Shown here: one piece after another, positions 36,685-48,626 of the stretch
Layout of the letters: the number at the start of each line of letters is the position of its first letter
Position numbering within the stretch: position 1 is the first letter of the stretch
NCBI RefSeq assembly: GCF_010731535.1
Contig: NZ_AP022581.1
Span: 1,373,952-1,437,951 of the forward strand
From: Mycobacterium lacus
Lineage (GTDB): Bacteria; Actinomycetota; Actinomycetes; Mycobacteriales; Mycobacteriaceae
Length of the DNA: 64,000 nt
Direction: 5' to 3'
Position numbers and translations under genes: made by a program
Notes under the pieces: generated by a model
Seen by the model: the letters and a program-made list of their open reading frames with translations, nothing else
What the model was told of the DNA's origin: nothing
Database searches by the model: none

Positions 36685-36880
36685 CGCCCGCCCCGACCGG
36701 ACCCGCGACTCCAACGCCGTCGCTGCAGCGCCGGGTGACCCTGCTGGCGGTGGCGTTGCCGGCGGTGCTGCTGGTAGTGCTGGGGGTGCGGGGGCGCTGG
36801 CCCGGGCGCACGGCGGCGAGTTGGTGTGTTTGCCGCACGACGGCGGCGCCCAATTCCGGCTGAGCCTGCCCACGCATTAG
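36681..36880 (+). pseudogene. Collapsed histidine kinase gene
   Basis: The start (MTPAPTGPATPTPSLQRRVT then a membrane helix LLAVALPAVLLVVLGV) looks like a sensor kinase N-terminus, overlapping the regulator stop. Directly after it, in another frame, comes ALARAHGGELVCLPHDGGAQ followed by FRLSLPTH, which is the usual end of a HATPase_c kinase domain. The whole periplasmic, HAMP, HisKA and most of the ATPase domain are missing, so a large internal deletion has removed roughly 350-400 residues (family norm). Confidence 0.75.
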
Positions 36881-36975
36881 CCATCGAGCCTGCGTCTGCG
36901 GCGCCGATCCTGCGTACAAAGACACGTTCGCCGACGATTGGACGCCCTCAGCGCAGACTGGGCGGGAAGGTCGCG

Positions 36976-37881
36976 TCAGCCGGCGGTGACGACGCTGAGG
37001 TTCCACGTGTCCAGCCAGGGCTGCACCAGCTCGGCGACCGAAGACGTGTCCGGGGTCGAGCAGCCAGGGTTGGGGTCGTCGGGCCGCCCACCCCGGATGT
37101 GGATGCCGACCGCCGCAGCGGTGCCGTCGTCTTGGATGAGGTAGACCGGTCCGCCGGAATCGCCGCACTGGCTGGCCGCCAGAAACGCCACCTTGCTCGC
37201 GCTGATGTCGGTGACCCGCCCGCATTCGGCCCTACCGGTCTTCATGCCGAACTTGCACAGCTGCTGGCCAATTCCTACGTCAGCCATGACACCGGCGACC
37301 GGGAGCGACGCGGCGATCGCCGAGGTCCGCGGGACCTTGTCGGAGTCGAGCATGATCAGGCCGATGTCGTGGGCTTCCCCCCGCAGTCCCTCGCTGACCG
37401 ATTGGCTGAAGGTACCGACCGTCACGTAGCGGTTGTTCCCCGCGTAATTGATGGACGTTTTACTCGCTTGGCCGCCCTTGTTGCAGTGACCGGCGGTGAG
37501 CACACCGGCCTGACCGGTGTCCGTTCGCACCAAAAACCCTGCCGTACAGCCCATTCCGCCGGAACCGTCGGCATAGGTGACGGCGATGCCGGCGCCGGGG
37601 CCGATGGCACCTACCGCGGGCAAAGGTATGGGTGGCTGCGCCCGACGAGCGGTCCCGCCGGGCAGCCAGATGGCCGCCACAAACGCGGCCGCGCTCAGCA
37701 GCGCGGCAACCGACAGCCTCCGGCCATCGGTTCTCAGGCGTTCCGACGGCGGGTAGGGCGGTTCGCGGTTCCGCGTGACTCGATTGGTCACCAACGGCCA
37801 TACCGCCACCGTCAGACACAGCACCGCCCCGACCAGGAGCAAGACGGTGCGCGTTAGTTCCCGGGCGTCGACCGCTACCAT
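36976..37881 (-). CDS. Membrane-anchored trypsin-like serine protease
   Basis: A 301-residue protein with two membrane helices (about residues 11-31 and 57-73) and an extracytoplasmic chymotrypsin-fold domain. The catalytic triad is visible: His132 (LTAGHC), Asp172 (AHDIGLIML) and Ser242 (QCGDSGGP). ATG 37881 lies one base after the stop of the VapB-VapC fusion on the same strand, so they probably share a transcript. Domain order suggests an envelope protease with unknown substrate; I recall no gene like it at this place in M. tuberculosis. Confidence 0.85.
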   Translation of the reverse strand: MVAVDARELTRTVLLLVGAVLCLTVAVWPLVTNRVTRNREPPYPPSERLRTDGRRLSVAALLSAAAFVAAIWLPGGTARRAQPPIPLPAVGAIGPGAGIAVTYADGSGGMGCTAGFLVRTDTGQAGVLTAGHCNKGGQASKTSINYAGNNRYVTVGTFSQSVSEGLRGEAHDIGLIMLDSDKVPRTSAIAASLPVAGVMADVGIGQQLCKFGMKTGRAECGRVTDISASKVAFLAASQCGDSGGPVYLIQDDGTAAAVGIHIRGGRPDDPNPGCSTPDTSSVAELVQPWLDTWNLSVVTAG

Positions 37882-37882
37882 C

Positions 37883-38422
37883 TCAGTCGTCCCCTCCGGG
37901 GACGGACACGGAACAGGTGATTCCAGCCGCCCGGCGGATCCGTCGGTCCAGCGTGACCGATGGCGCGGCCAAGATCTCCGCGAGCGCCACGTATGCGGCG
38001 TCGTAGCTGGACAGGGTGGCGCCCAACTCCCAAACGCGCGTCGAGAGCGCGTCGTATGGCCACAGATCGACCGGCAATTCGAGGAGATCGACATGCGCTT
38101 GAGCGGCCTGGTTGGCACTGATGACCCCGCTGAGCTCCTGTCGTCTGATGAACCACCACCGCGGATGCGTCGCAGACAATCCGGGCGGTGACCGACGATC
38201 GGGGTCTTTAGCAGCGAGGATTGCGGCACCGTCCCGGCGTACGCCCGTGGCGTTCACCCGCGCGCGGGCACGTGCGACGACGGCCTGGGCCGTCGGCTTC
38301 TGGGCGGTCGCGATGAGCAGGCCGCGCAGATACTCCTGTAGTGACTGCCCGGCTCGTGCGGCTCGTGCGGCCAACTCGTTGCGGACGTGGTCGGGGACTT
38401 CACGAATGGTGATCGCCACCAC
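37883..38422 (-). CDS. VapB-VapC deletion fusion (antitoxin joined to truncated PIN toxin)
   Basis: A single 179-residue frame. Residues 1-76 are a complete VapB-like antitoxin (MVAITIREVPDHVRNELAAR... ILAAKDPDRR). From about residue 92 the sequence is the C-terminal half of a VapC PIN domain (IRRQELSGVISANQAAQAHV, SSYDAAYVALAE with Asp141, and TLDRRIRRAAG). The N-terminal PIN part with the first catalytic Asp and the Glu is missing, so toxin activity is not expected. About 50-60 residues of VapC appear deleted in frame. Whether the fusion is expressed is not known. Confidence 0.8.
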   Translation of the reverse strand: MVAITIREVPDHVRNELAARAARAGQSLQEYLRGLLIATAQKPTAQAVVARARARVNATGVRRDGAAILAAKDPDRRSPPGLSATHPRWWFIRRQELSGVISANQAAQAHVDLLELPVDLWPYDALSTRVWELGATLSSYDAAYVALAEILAAPSVTLDRRIRRAAGITCSVSVPGGDD

Positions 38423-38473
38423 GCCTGCACAATAGCGTCAATGCAGGCATTATGCAGCCTTGCCGTAATGGGG

Positions 38474-39235
38474 TTAGCGCGCGATGGCGGGCTCGCGGAC
38501 GCCCTCGTCGGCGCGCGACGGCCTGGGGTGATGCCGCCGATAATGGCGGAACTCGACCACCAGCCCGGTCAGCCCCACGACGCCGGTGCACACGGACACC
38601 AGGATCAGCAGCGGGCTGGCATGACCCGCAACGGCGTCGCCAAGGATCACGACCGCGGCGGTGCCGGGTAGCAGACCGGCCAGCGTGGCCACGGTGTAGG
38701 GCAGCAACCGCACGGCCGAGGCGCCGGCGGCATAGTTGAGCGCGGCAAAGGGTACGGCGGGAATCAACCGCAGCGACAAGATGGTCGGCCAGCCCCGCTC
38801 GCGCAGGCGCTCGTCCAGCCGGTGGATGGCCCGGTGGCGAACCAGGCGGTTCAGGCGCCATCCGGTCGCCCGCACCAGCAGCATCGCGATCAACGCGCTC
38901 GTCGCGCTGCCGATCACCGCGATCGGCACGCCGAACACCGGGCCGAACAACAGCCCGGCGGCCAGCGTGAATGCCGTGCGGGGGACGGGGACCACCGTGA
39001 CGACGGCGTGCGTGAAAAGGAACGCCAGCGGGAACCAGGGGCCGACCGACGTCGCCCAGTCACGCAACTCCACTGCGGTGGGCAGCGGAACCAGCAATGC
39101 CACGGCCACCAACGTTGTGATTCCGACCACTGTCCCCACGATCCGCGGCCGAGACAGCTGGCGCGCCGCGGCGCCGACCGCGGCAGCGATAACGCGCACC
39201 GTGTCGGTGGTTTTGCAGATGGCGGGGGCCGTCAC
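38474..39235 (-). CDS. TVP38/TMEM64 (DedA-like) membrane protein (Rv1491c-like)
   Basis: A 253-residue polytopic membrane protein. The family core is present (FTLAAGLLFGPVFGVPIAVIG and the conserved LRLIPAVPFAALNYAAGAS). Start GTG 39235 gives the family N-terminus (MTAPAICKTTDTV); an in-frame start at 39346 adds 37 unlikely residues. Members are proposed to be lipid scramblases or transport-related. It diverges from mutA. Confidence 0.9.
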   Translation of the reverse strand: MTAPAICKTTDTVRVIAAAVGAAARQLSRPRIVGTVVGITTLVAVALLVPLPTAVELRDWATSVGPWFPLAFLFTHAVVTVVPVPRTAFTLAAGLLFGPVFGVPIAVIGSATSALIAMLLVRATGWRLNRLVRHRAIHRLDERLRERGWPTILSLRLIPAVPFAALNYAAGASAVRLLPYTVATLAGLLPGTAAVVILGDAVAGHASPLLILVSVCTGVVGLTGLVVEFRHYRRHHPRPSRADEGVREPAIAR

Positions 39236-39422
39236 GTCTGCCAAGGCTACGTGGCGAAGATGAATATCTCGTTTCCCCGCGCTGGCGTTTCGCCATCGGC
39301 CGAGACGGTCGTCGCACCTCGGCGCCCATGCGGGCCGGGCAATCAATTAGCCTGCTTAGTAAGTGGCAATCCCGAAGCAATCCGTGCAATACAGGCAGTT
39401 GCTGCGAAAACAGGAGCGGTCG

Positions 39423-41291
39423 GTGTCCATTGATGTACCCGAGCTCGCCGACCTAGAACAGGTTCGGGGGCGCTGGCGCAGTGCGGTCGCCGGCGTGCTG
39501 TCCAAGAGCACGCGGAGTGGTCCCGCCGAATCATTGGCCGGCCAACCCGAGCGGCGGCTGGATACCCCCACGTATGAGGGGTTCGCCATCCGCGCGCTCT
39601 ACACCGCGTTCGACGAGCTGCCGGAGCCGCCGCTGCCGGGCGAGTGGCCCTATGTGCGTGGCGGTGACGGTTTGCGTGACGTGCATTCCGGCTGGAAGGT
39701 TGCCGAGGCGTTTCCCGGGCCCGGCGCGTCGGATGACACGAACGCGGCCGTCCTGGCCGCGCTGAGCGACGGGGTCAGCGCGCTGCTGGTCCGGGTGGGG
39801 GAGTCGGGTGTGGCGCCGGACCAGCTCGAGGGGGTGCTCGCGGGCGTCCACTTGAACCTGGCGCCGGTAATCCTCGATGCGGGTGCCGACTACCCGGACG
39901 CGTGCGACGTCATGCTGGCGATGCTGGCCCAGCTGGATCCCGACCAGCGCACCACGGTGTCGATCGACCTGGGTGCCGACCCGCTGACCGCGCCGCTGAG
40001 CGACCGTCCCGCCCCGTCGATCGAACAAGTCGTCGCGGTCGCCTCGCGGGGGGCCGGCCACCGGGGGGTGCGCGCGATCACCGTCGACGGGCCCGCCTTC
40101 CACAACCTCGGCGCCAACGCGACGTGGGAGCTCGCGGCCAGTATCGCCGTCGCGGTGACCTACCTTCGCCTGCTCACCGAATCCGGGCTCCCGGTCGGCC
40201 AGGCCCTGCGCCAGATCAGCTTCCGGCTCGCCGCCGATGACGACCAGTTCATGACGCTCGCCAAGATGCGGGCCATGCGCCAGCTGTGGGCGCGGGTCGC
40301 CGACGTCGCGGGCGACCCGGAGGGCGGCGCGGCCACCTTGCACGCGGAGACGTCGCTGCCGATGATGACCCAGCGCGACCCGTGGGTGAACATGTTGCGC
40401 AGCACGGTGGCCGCCTTCGGCGCGGGCGTCGGCGGCGCCGACACGGTGCTGGTGTTCCCCTTCGACGTGGCAATCCCCGGTGGCTTTCCCGGCATGGCGA
40501 CCAACTTCGCGCGCCGGATCGCCCGCAACACCCAGCTGCTGCTCTTGGAGGAGTCGCACGTCGGGCGGGTATTGGATCCCGCTGGGGGATCGTGGTTTGT
40601 CGAGGACCTCACCGAACAGCTGGCGCAGCGGTCATGGCAGTATTTCCAGGCCATCGAAGCGCGGGCGGCTCACGGCGGATTCGTCGATGCCCGCGACTAC
40701 ATTGCCGGCCAGATCGCCGAGGTTGCGGCGCGCCGCATCGACGACATCGCGCATCGGCGCACCGCGATCACCGGCGTCAACGAATATCCGGATCTTGCCG
40801 AACCCCCCCTGCGGCACAGTGATTCGGGATGCCCAGTGCGACGCTACGCGGCGCAATTCGAAGCGCTGCGCGATCGCTCGGACGCCTATCTAGCTCGCAC
40901 CGGTTCGCGCCCGCGGGCGCTGTTGCTGCCGTTGGGCCCGCTGGCCGAGCACAATATCCGGGCGACGTTCGCGGCAAACCTGCTGGCGTCGGGCGGCATA
41001 GCGGCGATTAACCCCGGACCCGTCGACGTCACCGGTGTCGCACAAGCTATTTCCCAAGCGGGGTCGCCGGCTGTTGTGGTGATTTGCGGCACCGACAAGC
41101 GCTACCACGACGAGGGCCCCGACATTGTGGCGGCGGCCCGAAGCGCGGGGGTATCACGGGTTTACCTGGTGGGGCCCGAGAAAGCGCTGGGGAAGCCAAA
41201 AGGGCCCGCGCACCGGCCCGACGAGTTTCTCACCGCGAAAATCAATGCGGTCCAAGCCCTTTCGAATCTGCTCACCCGGTTGGGAGCCTAG
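39423..41291 (+). CDS. mutA: Methylmalonyl-CoA mutase small subunit
   Basis: A 622-residue beta subunit of the heterodimeric adenosylcobalamin-dependent mutase that interconverts methylmalonyl-CoA and succinyl-CoA, part of propionate and odd-chain/cholesterol catabolism. Start GTG 39423 follows CAGGAGCGG; an in-frame start at 39363 would extend it by 20 residues. The B12-binding C-terminal domain lacks the cobalt-ligand histidine motif, as is usual for MutA. mutB starts six bases after the stop. Confidence 0.95.
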   Translation: MSIDVPELADLEQVRGRWRSAVAGVLSKSTRSGPAESLAGQPERRLDTPTYEGFAIRALYTAFDELPEPPLPGEWPYVRGGDGLRDVHSGWKVAEAFPGPGASDDTNAAVLAALSDGVSALLVRVGESGVAPDQLEGVLAGVHLNLAPVILDAGADYPDACDVMLAMLAQLDPDQRTTVSIDLGADPLTAPLSDRPAPSIEQVVAVASRGAGHRGVRAITVDGPAFHNLGANATWELAASIAVAVTYLRLLTESGLPVGQALRQISFRLAADDDQFMTLAKMRAMRQLWARVADVAGDPEGGAATLHAETSLPMMTQRDPWVNMLRSTVAAFGAGVGGADTVLVFPFDVAIPGGFPGMATNFARRIARNTQLLLLEESHVGRVLDPAGGSWFVEDLTEQLAQRSWQYFQAIEARAAHGGFVDARDYIAGQIAEVAARRIDDIAHRRTAITGVNEYPDLAEPPLRHSDSGCPVRRYAAQFEALRDRSDAYLARTGSRPRALLLPLGPLAEHNIRATFAANLLASGGIAAINPGPVDVTGVAQAISQAGSPAVVVICGTDKRYHDEGPDIVAAARSAGVSRVYLVGPEKALGKPKGPAHRPDEFLTAKINAVQALSNLLTRLGA

Positions 41292-41296
41292 CCACG

Positions 41297-43540
<2,244 letters not shown>

Positions 43541-43553
43541 TGCTGAACCGAGT

Positions 43554-43617
43554 CCGCGAGCGTAGCGTCACTGCGAAATTCCGCGCGATTTTTCGCAGTG
43601 CGGTTACACTCGGCGCG
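43554..43617. repeat. Dispersed palindromic repeat, copy 2
   Basis: Arms CGCGAGCGTAGCGTCACTGCGAAA-like on the left (43555-43578) and TTTCGCAGTGCGGTTACACT on the right (43591-43610), separated by a short loop. The stretch TTTTCGCAGTGCGGTTAC is exactly shared with copy 1 (28491-28550). It fills most of the gap between mutB and meaB, where it may act as a processing or terminating hairpin or mark a deletion scar. Confidence 0.75.
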
Positions 43618-43622
43618 GTCAC

Positions 43623-44612
43623 ATGACATCCGAAAACAACGACACGGTCGAGGAATTGGCCGCGGCCGTGCGCCGCGGGGACCGCGCGGCACTGCCGCGG
43701 GCCATCACCCTGCTGGAATCCACCCGCGCCGACCATCGTGAGCGGGCTCAGCGCTTGCTGCTGAAATTGCTCCCGGAATCCGGGAACGCCGTTCGGGTAG
43801 GCATTACCGGGGTTCCCGGGGTGGGCAAGTCCACCACCATCGAGGCGCTCGGCGTCTACCTGATCGAGCGGGGGCATCGGGTGGCGGTGCTCGCGGTCGA
43901 CCCGTCGTCGACGCGCACCGGCGGATCGATTCTCGGTGACAAGACCCGGATGGCGCGCCTGGCAGTGCATCCGGATGCCTACATCCGGCCGTCGCCGACG
44001 TCGGGCACGCTGGGCGGGGTGGCAAAGGCCACCCGGGAAGCGATTGTCCTGTTGGAGGCCGCGGGATTCGACGTGGTCCTGATCGAGACCGTGGGCGTCG
44101 GCCAGTCCGAAGTGGCGGTGGCCAACATGGTCGACACCTTCGTCTTGCTGACCCTGGCGCGTTCCGGTGATCAGTTGCAGGGCATCAAGAAAGGCGTGCT
44201 GGAGCTGGCCGACATCGTAGTGGTCAACAAGGCCGACGGGGAGCACGTGGCTGATGCACGGTTGGCCGCACGGGACCTGTCGGCGGCGATCAGGCTGATC
44301 CACCCGCGCGAAACACTATGGCGACCACCCGTTCTGACCATGAGCGCGGTGGAGGGGACCGGTCTGACGCAAGTGTGGGACGCGGTCGAACGCCATCGTC
44401 AGGCGCTGACCGAAGCTGGAGAGTTCGAAACCCGTCGGCGCGATCAGCAAGTCGACTGGACCTGGCAGATGGTCCGCGACACGGTGCTGGACCGGGTGCT
44501 GTCAAACCCCGCGGTGCGCAAGATCCGCGCCGACGTGGAGCGCCAGGTCCGGGCGGGGGAGTTAACCCCCGCTATGGCGGCCCAGCAAATACTGGACGTC
44601 GCGTCGACCTAA
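43623..44612 (+). CDS. meaB: MeaB-type GTPase chaperone of methylmalonyl-CoA mutase
   Basis: A 329-residue G3E-family GTPase with Walker A GVPGVGKST and base-specificity motif NKAD. MeaB proteins load and protect the adenosylcobalamin cofactor of methylmalonyl-CoA mutase; older annotations call them ArgK. ATG 43623 follows the palindromic repeat. Context beside mutA-mutB supports the chaperone role over arginine transport. Confidence 0.95.
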   Translation: MTSENNDTVEELAAAVRRGDRAALPRAITLLESTRADHRERAQRLLLKLLPESGNAVRVGITGVPGVGKSTTIEALGVYLIERGHRVAVLAVDPSSTRTGGSILGDKTRMARLAVHPDAYIRPSPTSGTLGGVAKATREAIVLLEAAGFDVVLIETVGVGQSEVAVANMVDTFVLLTLARSGDQLQGIKKGVLELADIVVVNKADGEHVADARLAARDLSAAIRLIHPRETLWRPPVLTMSAVEGTGLTQVWDAVERHRQALTEAGEFETRRRDQQVDWTWQMVRDTVLDRVLSNPAVRKIRADVERQVRAGELTPAMAAQQILDVAST

Positions 44613-44676
44613 CGGAAAGGTAAATTAATCTTTGTTTGCCATTAAGCAAGTGTCGGATACCAGTAAATTCGAGCCT

Positions 44677-45963
44677 GTGAAGGTAGACACCCGAGTCGAT
44701 CGCCGCGCGGTCCCTCCCCACGATGACCCCGACGCGGGTCGTCGTATGTCCGGCGCGGCGGACTCACACTTTGGTTGCGTCGTTCGCTTCTTCGCCAGCA
44801 TGTTCCCCGCGCGCCGATTCGGTGGTGGGGCGTTGGCGGTGTATCTCGACGGTCAGCCCGTCGTCGACCTATGGACCGGCTGGTCGGACCGCCGCGGGGA
44901 GGTGCCGTGGTCGGCGGACACCGCGCCCATGGTCTTCTCGGCGACCAAGGGAATGGCCTCCACCGTCATCCACCGGCTCGTCGACCGGGGGCTGATCGAC
45001 TACGACGTTCCGGTTGCGCACTACTGGCCGGAGTTCGGTGCCAACGGCAAGTCGGACCTCACCGTCCGCGAGGTGATGAGGCACCGGGCCGGCTTGTCGG
45101 GCTTGCGCGGCGCCAAATGGGAAGACTTGCTGGATCACGTCCTCATGGAGGATCGGCTGGCGGCGGCGTCGCCGGGACGCCTGCTGGGCAAACCGGCCTA
45201 CCACGCCCTGACCTACGGTTGGCTGTTGTCGGGGCTCGCCAGGGCCGTCACCGGAAAGGACATGCGCGTCCTGTTCCGCGAAGAACTCGCCGAGCCGCTG
45301 CGCACCGACGGCTTCCACCTGGGCCGGCCACCGGCCGGATCGCCGACGCGGGTCGCCGAGATCATCATGCCGCAGAACATCGTTGGCAATCCGATCATCA
45401 ACTGTGTGGCACACCGGGTCGCCCATCAGCTGTCCGGCGGATACCGCTCCATGTACTTCCCGGGCATGATGGCCGCGGTCCAGGGTGATATTCCGTTGCT
45501 GGACGCCGAGATTCCGGCCGCTAACGGGGTGGTGACGGCTCGTGCGCTCGCACGGATGTACGGAGCGATTGCCAACGGTGGCCAGATCGACGGCACCCAA
45601 TTCCTGTCACCTGAGCTGGTCGCGGGTCTGACCGGCCGGCGAGACCTCCGGCCGGATCGGAACCTCTTGGTGCCGTTGGCATTCCACCTGGGCTACCACA
45701 GTGTGCCCTTCGGGAACGTGATGCCGGGCTTCGGTCATGCCGGGATGGGCGGGTCGGTCGGGTGGACCGACCCCGCGACGGGGGTGGCGTTTGCGTTGGT
45801 GCACAACCGGTTGCTGACACCGTTCGTGTTGACCGACCACGCCGGGTTCGCCGCACTCTACGCCCTGATCCGCAGGGCCGCCGCGAAAGCCCGCAAGCGC
45901 GGCTTCGAGCCGGTGGCCGAGTTCGGGTCGCCGTTCCGCGAGCCCGGAGCCGTCGCGGGCTGA
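44677..45963 (+). CDS. lipL: LipL-like esterase/beta-lactamase-fold hydrolase
   Basis: A 428-residue serine hydrolase of the class C beta-lactamase fold. The nucleophile motif SATKG (Ser88, Lys91) and the catalytic-tyrosine region (ALTYGWLLSGLARAVTG) are present. GTG 44677 gives the family N-terminus (MKVDTRVDRRAV); the upstream in-frame start at 44632 is unlikely. The upstream 64 bases are AT-rich (GGAAAGGTAAATTAATC) and probably promoter. It is the likely Rv1497 orthologue, an esterase of uncertain substrate. Confidence 0.9.
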   Translation: MKVDTRVDRRAVPPHDDPDAGRRMSGAADSHFGCVVRFFASMFPARRFGGGALAVYLDGQPVVDLWTGWSDRRGEVPWSADTAPMVFSATKGMASTVIHRLVDRGLIDYDVPVAHYWPEFGANGKSDLTVREVMRHRAGLSGLRGAKWEDLLDHVLMEDRLAAASPGRLLGKPAYHALTYGWLLSGLARAVTGKDMRVLFREELAEPLRTDGFHLGRPPAGSPTRVAEIIMPQNIVGNPIINCVAHRVAHQLSGGYRSMYFPGMMAAVQGDIPLLDAEIPAANGVVTARALARMYGAIANGGQIDGTQFLSPELVAGLTGRRDLRPDRNLLVPLAFHLGYHSVPFGNVMPGFGHAGMGGSVGWTDPATGVAFALVHNRLLTPFVLTDHAGFAALYALIRRAAAKARKRGFEPVAEFGSPFREPGAVAG

Positions 45964-45976
45964 CTCGCCCTGGGGG

Positions 45977-46189
45977 CTACGAGTCTTCCAGGCGGAAGCC
46001 GACCTTCATCGTCACCTGGACATGGCCGATAGCTCCATCCACCAGGTGGCCGCGAATCGAGCCCACCTCGAACCAGTCCAGGCCGCGCATTGTCTGCGCC
46101 GCTCGGGCCAGGCCGCCGCGGATTGCCGCGTCCACTCCGTCGGGTGAGGTTCCGACGATCTCGATCACGCGGTAGGTGTGATTGCTCAT
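45977..46189 (-). CDS. Dodecin family flavin-binding protein
   Basis: A 70-residue dodecin. The typical sequence is complete (MSNHTYRVIEIVGTSPDGVD, then GLDWFEVGSIRGHLVDGAIG and HVQVTMKVGFRLE), including the flavin-stacking tryptophan. Dodecins form dodecamers that store FMN and CoA. ATG 46189 follows AAAGGGACG. Location next to lipL matches Rv1498A. Confidence 0.93.
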   Translation of the reverse strand: MSNHTYRVIEIVGTSPDGVDAAIRGGLARAAQTMRGLDWFEVGSIRGHLVDGAIGHVQVTMKVGFRLEDS

Positions 46190-46400
46190 CGCGTCCCTTT
46201 CTCGGATCTGCGGTGAACAGTAGGCCAGGAGAGACATCAAGTGGGTGCAAAACGCCGTCAACGACAACCAGGACTCGGCGCCGCGCCGGACCTTTTCAAA
46301 CGCGCCAGAGCGTACCCGGGATCACGGTAGGATCTGCTCCGACGAAGTGCGCTGGTGGGGGCCGGGCGTAGCGGATCGTCATCGTTCGAGGGAGGGCGCG

Positions 46401-48626
46401 GTGTCGTTTGTGATCGCCACCCCGGAAACGGTGGCGGCGGCGGCCGCGGATTTGGTGAATATCGGTTCCGCGATCGACGACGCCAACGCCGCCGCTGCGG
46501 CCCTGACCACGGAATTGGTGCCGGCCGCCAAGGACGAGATCTCGGCGGCCATCGCACGGTTGTTCGGCGCGTACGCCCAGGAATATCAGGCCCTCGGCGT
46601 CCAGGCGGCCGCGTTTCACGGTCAGTTGGTGCAGGCGCTGAACGCGGGCGCCGGGGCGTACGCCGCCGCCGAGGCCGCCAACGCGTCGCTGCTTCAGACG
46701 GCCCAGCAGGATGTGCTGAACGCGGTCAACGCGCCCACTCGTGCGCTGCTGGGACGCCCGCTGATCGGCGACGGCGCCAACGGGACAACCGTCAACGGGG
46801 TGGGCCAGCCCGGCGGGGCCGGCGGGATCCTGTACGGAAACGGGGGCAACGGGGGAAACAGCACGAACGTCGGGGTCGCCGGCGGCAACGGGGGAGCCGC
46901 CGGGCTCTTCGGCAACGGCGGAACCGGTGGGACCGGCGGACCCGGCGGCAATGGCGGGCTCGGCGGCAACGCCGGGCTGTTCGGCATCGGCGGGGCGGGC
47001 GGAACCGGTGGGGCGGGGACGGCCGCCGCCCCGCCCGGCACGGGCGGACCCGGGGGCCTGGGCGGGCTGATCTACGGCACCGGCGGGGCCGGGGGCACCG
47101 GCGGTGCCGCTCTGGACGGCAGCATTGGCTACGGCGGCCCCGGTGGGCTCGGCGGCAACGCGCGATTCTTCGGTGCCGGCGGGGCCGGCGGGGCCGGCGG
47201 AGTCAACACCGCCAACCCCCTGGGCGTCGGCGGGCCGGGCGGAACCGGTGGCAATGGCGGCATACTGTACGGCGACGGCGGCGCAGGTGGCAATGGCGGC
47301 GCTGGCGCTCAGGGGGCCGGACCGGGCGGCGGTGGCGGGGCCGCCGTCGGCACGTTCGGCGGCAGTCCCGGCGCCAATGGCGGCGGGGGCACCGGCACCG
47401 TGTCCGCGCCCGCAAGCGGCGGCGGCCCGATTGCGCTCATCATGGGCGGCACCGGGCTCGACGGCGGCACGCTGCGCTCCGGGCTGCCGACTCCGGCGTT
47501 CTTTGACGGCGTCGTCAGCCGATTCATCAATCCGTTGTACGGGCCGATCAACTCCATCGGCCTGGCAACCCCCGAGCAATCCGCGCCGAACACCGGGCTT
47601 TTCGACCTGAGCCTCACCCAGTCGATCGACGAAGGCGTGAAGGCGTTGCACATCGCGATCACCCAGACCTATGCGGGACAAGACATCGTCGTCCTCGGCT
47701 ACTCCCAAAGCGCCACTATCGCCTCGCTGGAAATGGACGCACTCGCACAGGCCGGCGTCGATCCCACATCGGTGCACTTCGTGCTGCTGGGCGATCCCAA
47801 CAATCCCAACGGGGGCTTATATGCGCGACAATTCGGCACCCCGGGTCTGCCGAGCGTGTTCGCACCGACCAACCCGAATACCCCGTTCCAAACCGACATT
47901 TACACCATCCAGTACGACGGCTTCGCGCACTTCCCCCGCTATCCCATCAACCTCCTGGCAGACATCAATGCGGGCATGGGAATGGCCTACGCGCACCTGG
48001 GCTACGCGTCGCTGACGCCCGAACAACTTGCCAGCGCACAACAACTGGCGACGTCGCCGGGCTACAACGGCAACACCACCTACTACATGATCCCGAGCGA
48101 GACCCTGCCGCTCCTGGAGCCGCTGAATCAGCTGCAGCAGGCGGTGCCGATCCTGCGGCCGGTCGTCGAGCCGTTTATCGATTTGACGCAGCCGACCTTG
48201 AAGTACGTTGTCGATTTGGGTTACGACGATCCTTTCGCCCCAACGACATACGCGAACGAGGTGACCCCGTTCGGGCTGTTCCCGAACCTCGACCCCGTCA
48301 ACGTTCTTGTGGGCTTAGACCAGAGCAACGCGGCCGGAATCAACGCCGCTCTGGCCTACTATGGGTTGCCGCCGCTCGCCCACGCCAATGTGCCCGTGCT
48401 GATGAATGCGCTGACACAGCTCGATCCGGCCTTGGCGCAACAGTGCGGTGAAGCGCGTGCCGAATTCTTCGCATCGGCGGCTACCGACCTCAGCAACTGG
48501 CTGAACGGCGCGACGGGCGGCGCCGCTCAGCAAATGGTCAATAACATCGGCATCTATACCGCTTCCTTCACCTACCAAATCGTGCATCCTTCGTGGGTGG
48601 GGGCAATCCTCGAGTCGTTGAAATGA
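46401..48626 (+). CDS. PE_PGRS protein carrying a C-terminal PE-PPE (alpha/beta hydrolase) domain
   Basis: A 741-residue protein from GTG 46401 (RBS GGAGGG). It has three parts: a PE domain (about residues 1-95, [18 protein letters not shown]), a PGRS linker (about 130-345) and a PE-PPE hydrolase domain with nucleophile Ser435 ([16 protein letters not shown]), plus likely acid/His residues ([19 protein letters not shown]). PE-PPE domains are surface or secreted lipases/esterases exported through ESX-5. The stop overlaps the ATG of a sugar O-methyltransferase gene (ATGA), suggesting shared expression with the glycolipid genes. Confidence 0.9.
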   Translation: MSFVIATPETVAAAAADLVNIGSAIDDANAAAAALTTELVPAAKDEISAAIARLFGAYAQEYQALGVQAAAFHGQLVQALNAGAGAYAAAEAANASLLQTAQQDVLNAVNAPTRALLGRPLIGDGANGTTVNGVGQPGGAGGILYGNGGNGGNSTNVGVAGGNGGAAGLFGNGGTGGTGGPGGNGGLGGNAGLFGIGGAGGTGGAGTAAAPPGTGGPGGLGGLIYGTGGAGGTGGAALDGSIGYGGPGGLGGNARFFGAGGAGGAGGVNTANPLGVGGPGGTGGNGGILYGDGGAGGNGGAGAQGAGPGGGGGAAVGTFGGSPGANGGGGTGTVSAPASGGGPIALIMGGTGLDGGTLRSGLPTPAFFDGVVSRFINPLYGPINSIGLATPEQSAPNTGLFDLSLTQSIDEGVKALHIAITQTYAGQDIVVLGYSQSATIASLEMDALAQAGVDPTSVHFVLLGDPNNPNGGLYARQFGTPGLPSVFAPTNPNTPFQTDIYTIQYDGFAHFPRYPINLLADINAGMGMAYAHLGYASLTPEQLASAQQLATSPGYNGNTTYYMIPSETLPLLEPLNQLQQAVPILRPVVEPFIDLTQPTLKYVVDLGYDDPFAPTTYANEVTPFGLFPNLDPVNVLVGLDQSNAAGINAALAYYGLPPLAHANVPVLMNALTQLDPALAQQCGEARAEFFASAATDLSNWLNGATGGAAQQMVNNIGIYTASFTYQIVHPSWVGAILESLK

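Noticed and set aside
46850..47440. Tandem short repeats that could suggest a CRISPR or minisatellite array
   Set aside because: They are the Gly-Gly-Ala/Asn codons of the PGRS domain, without fixed-length spacers.
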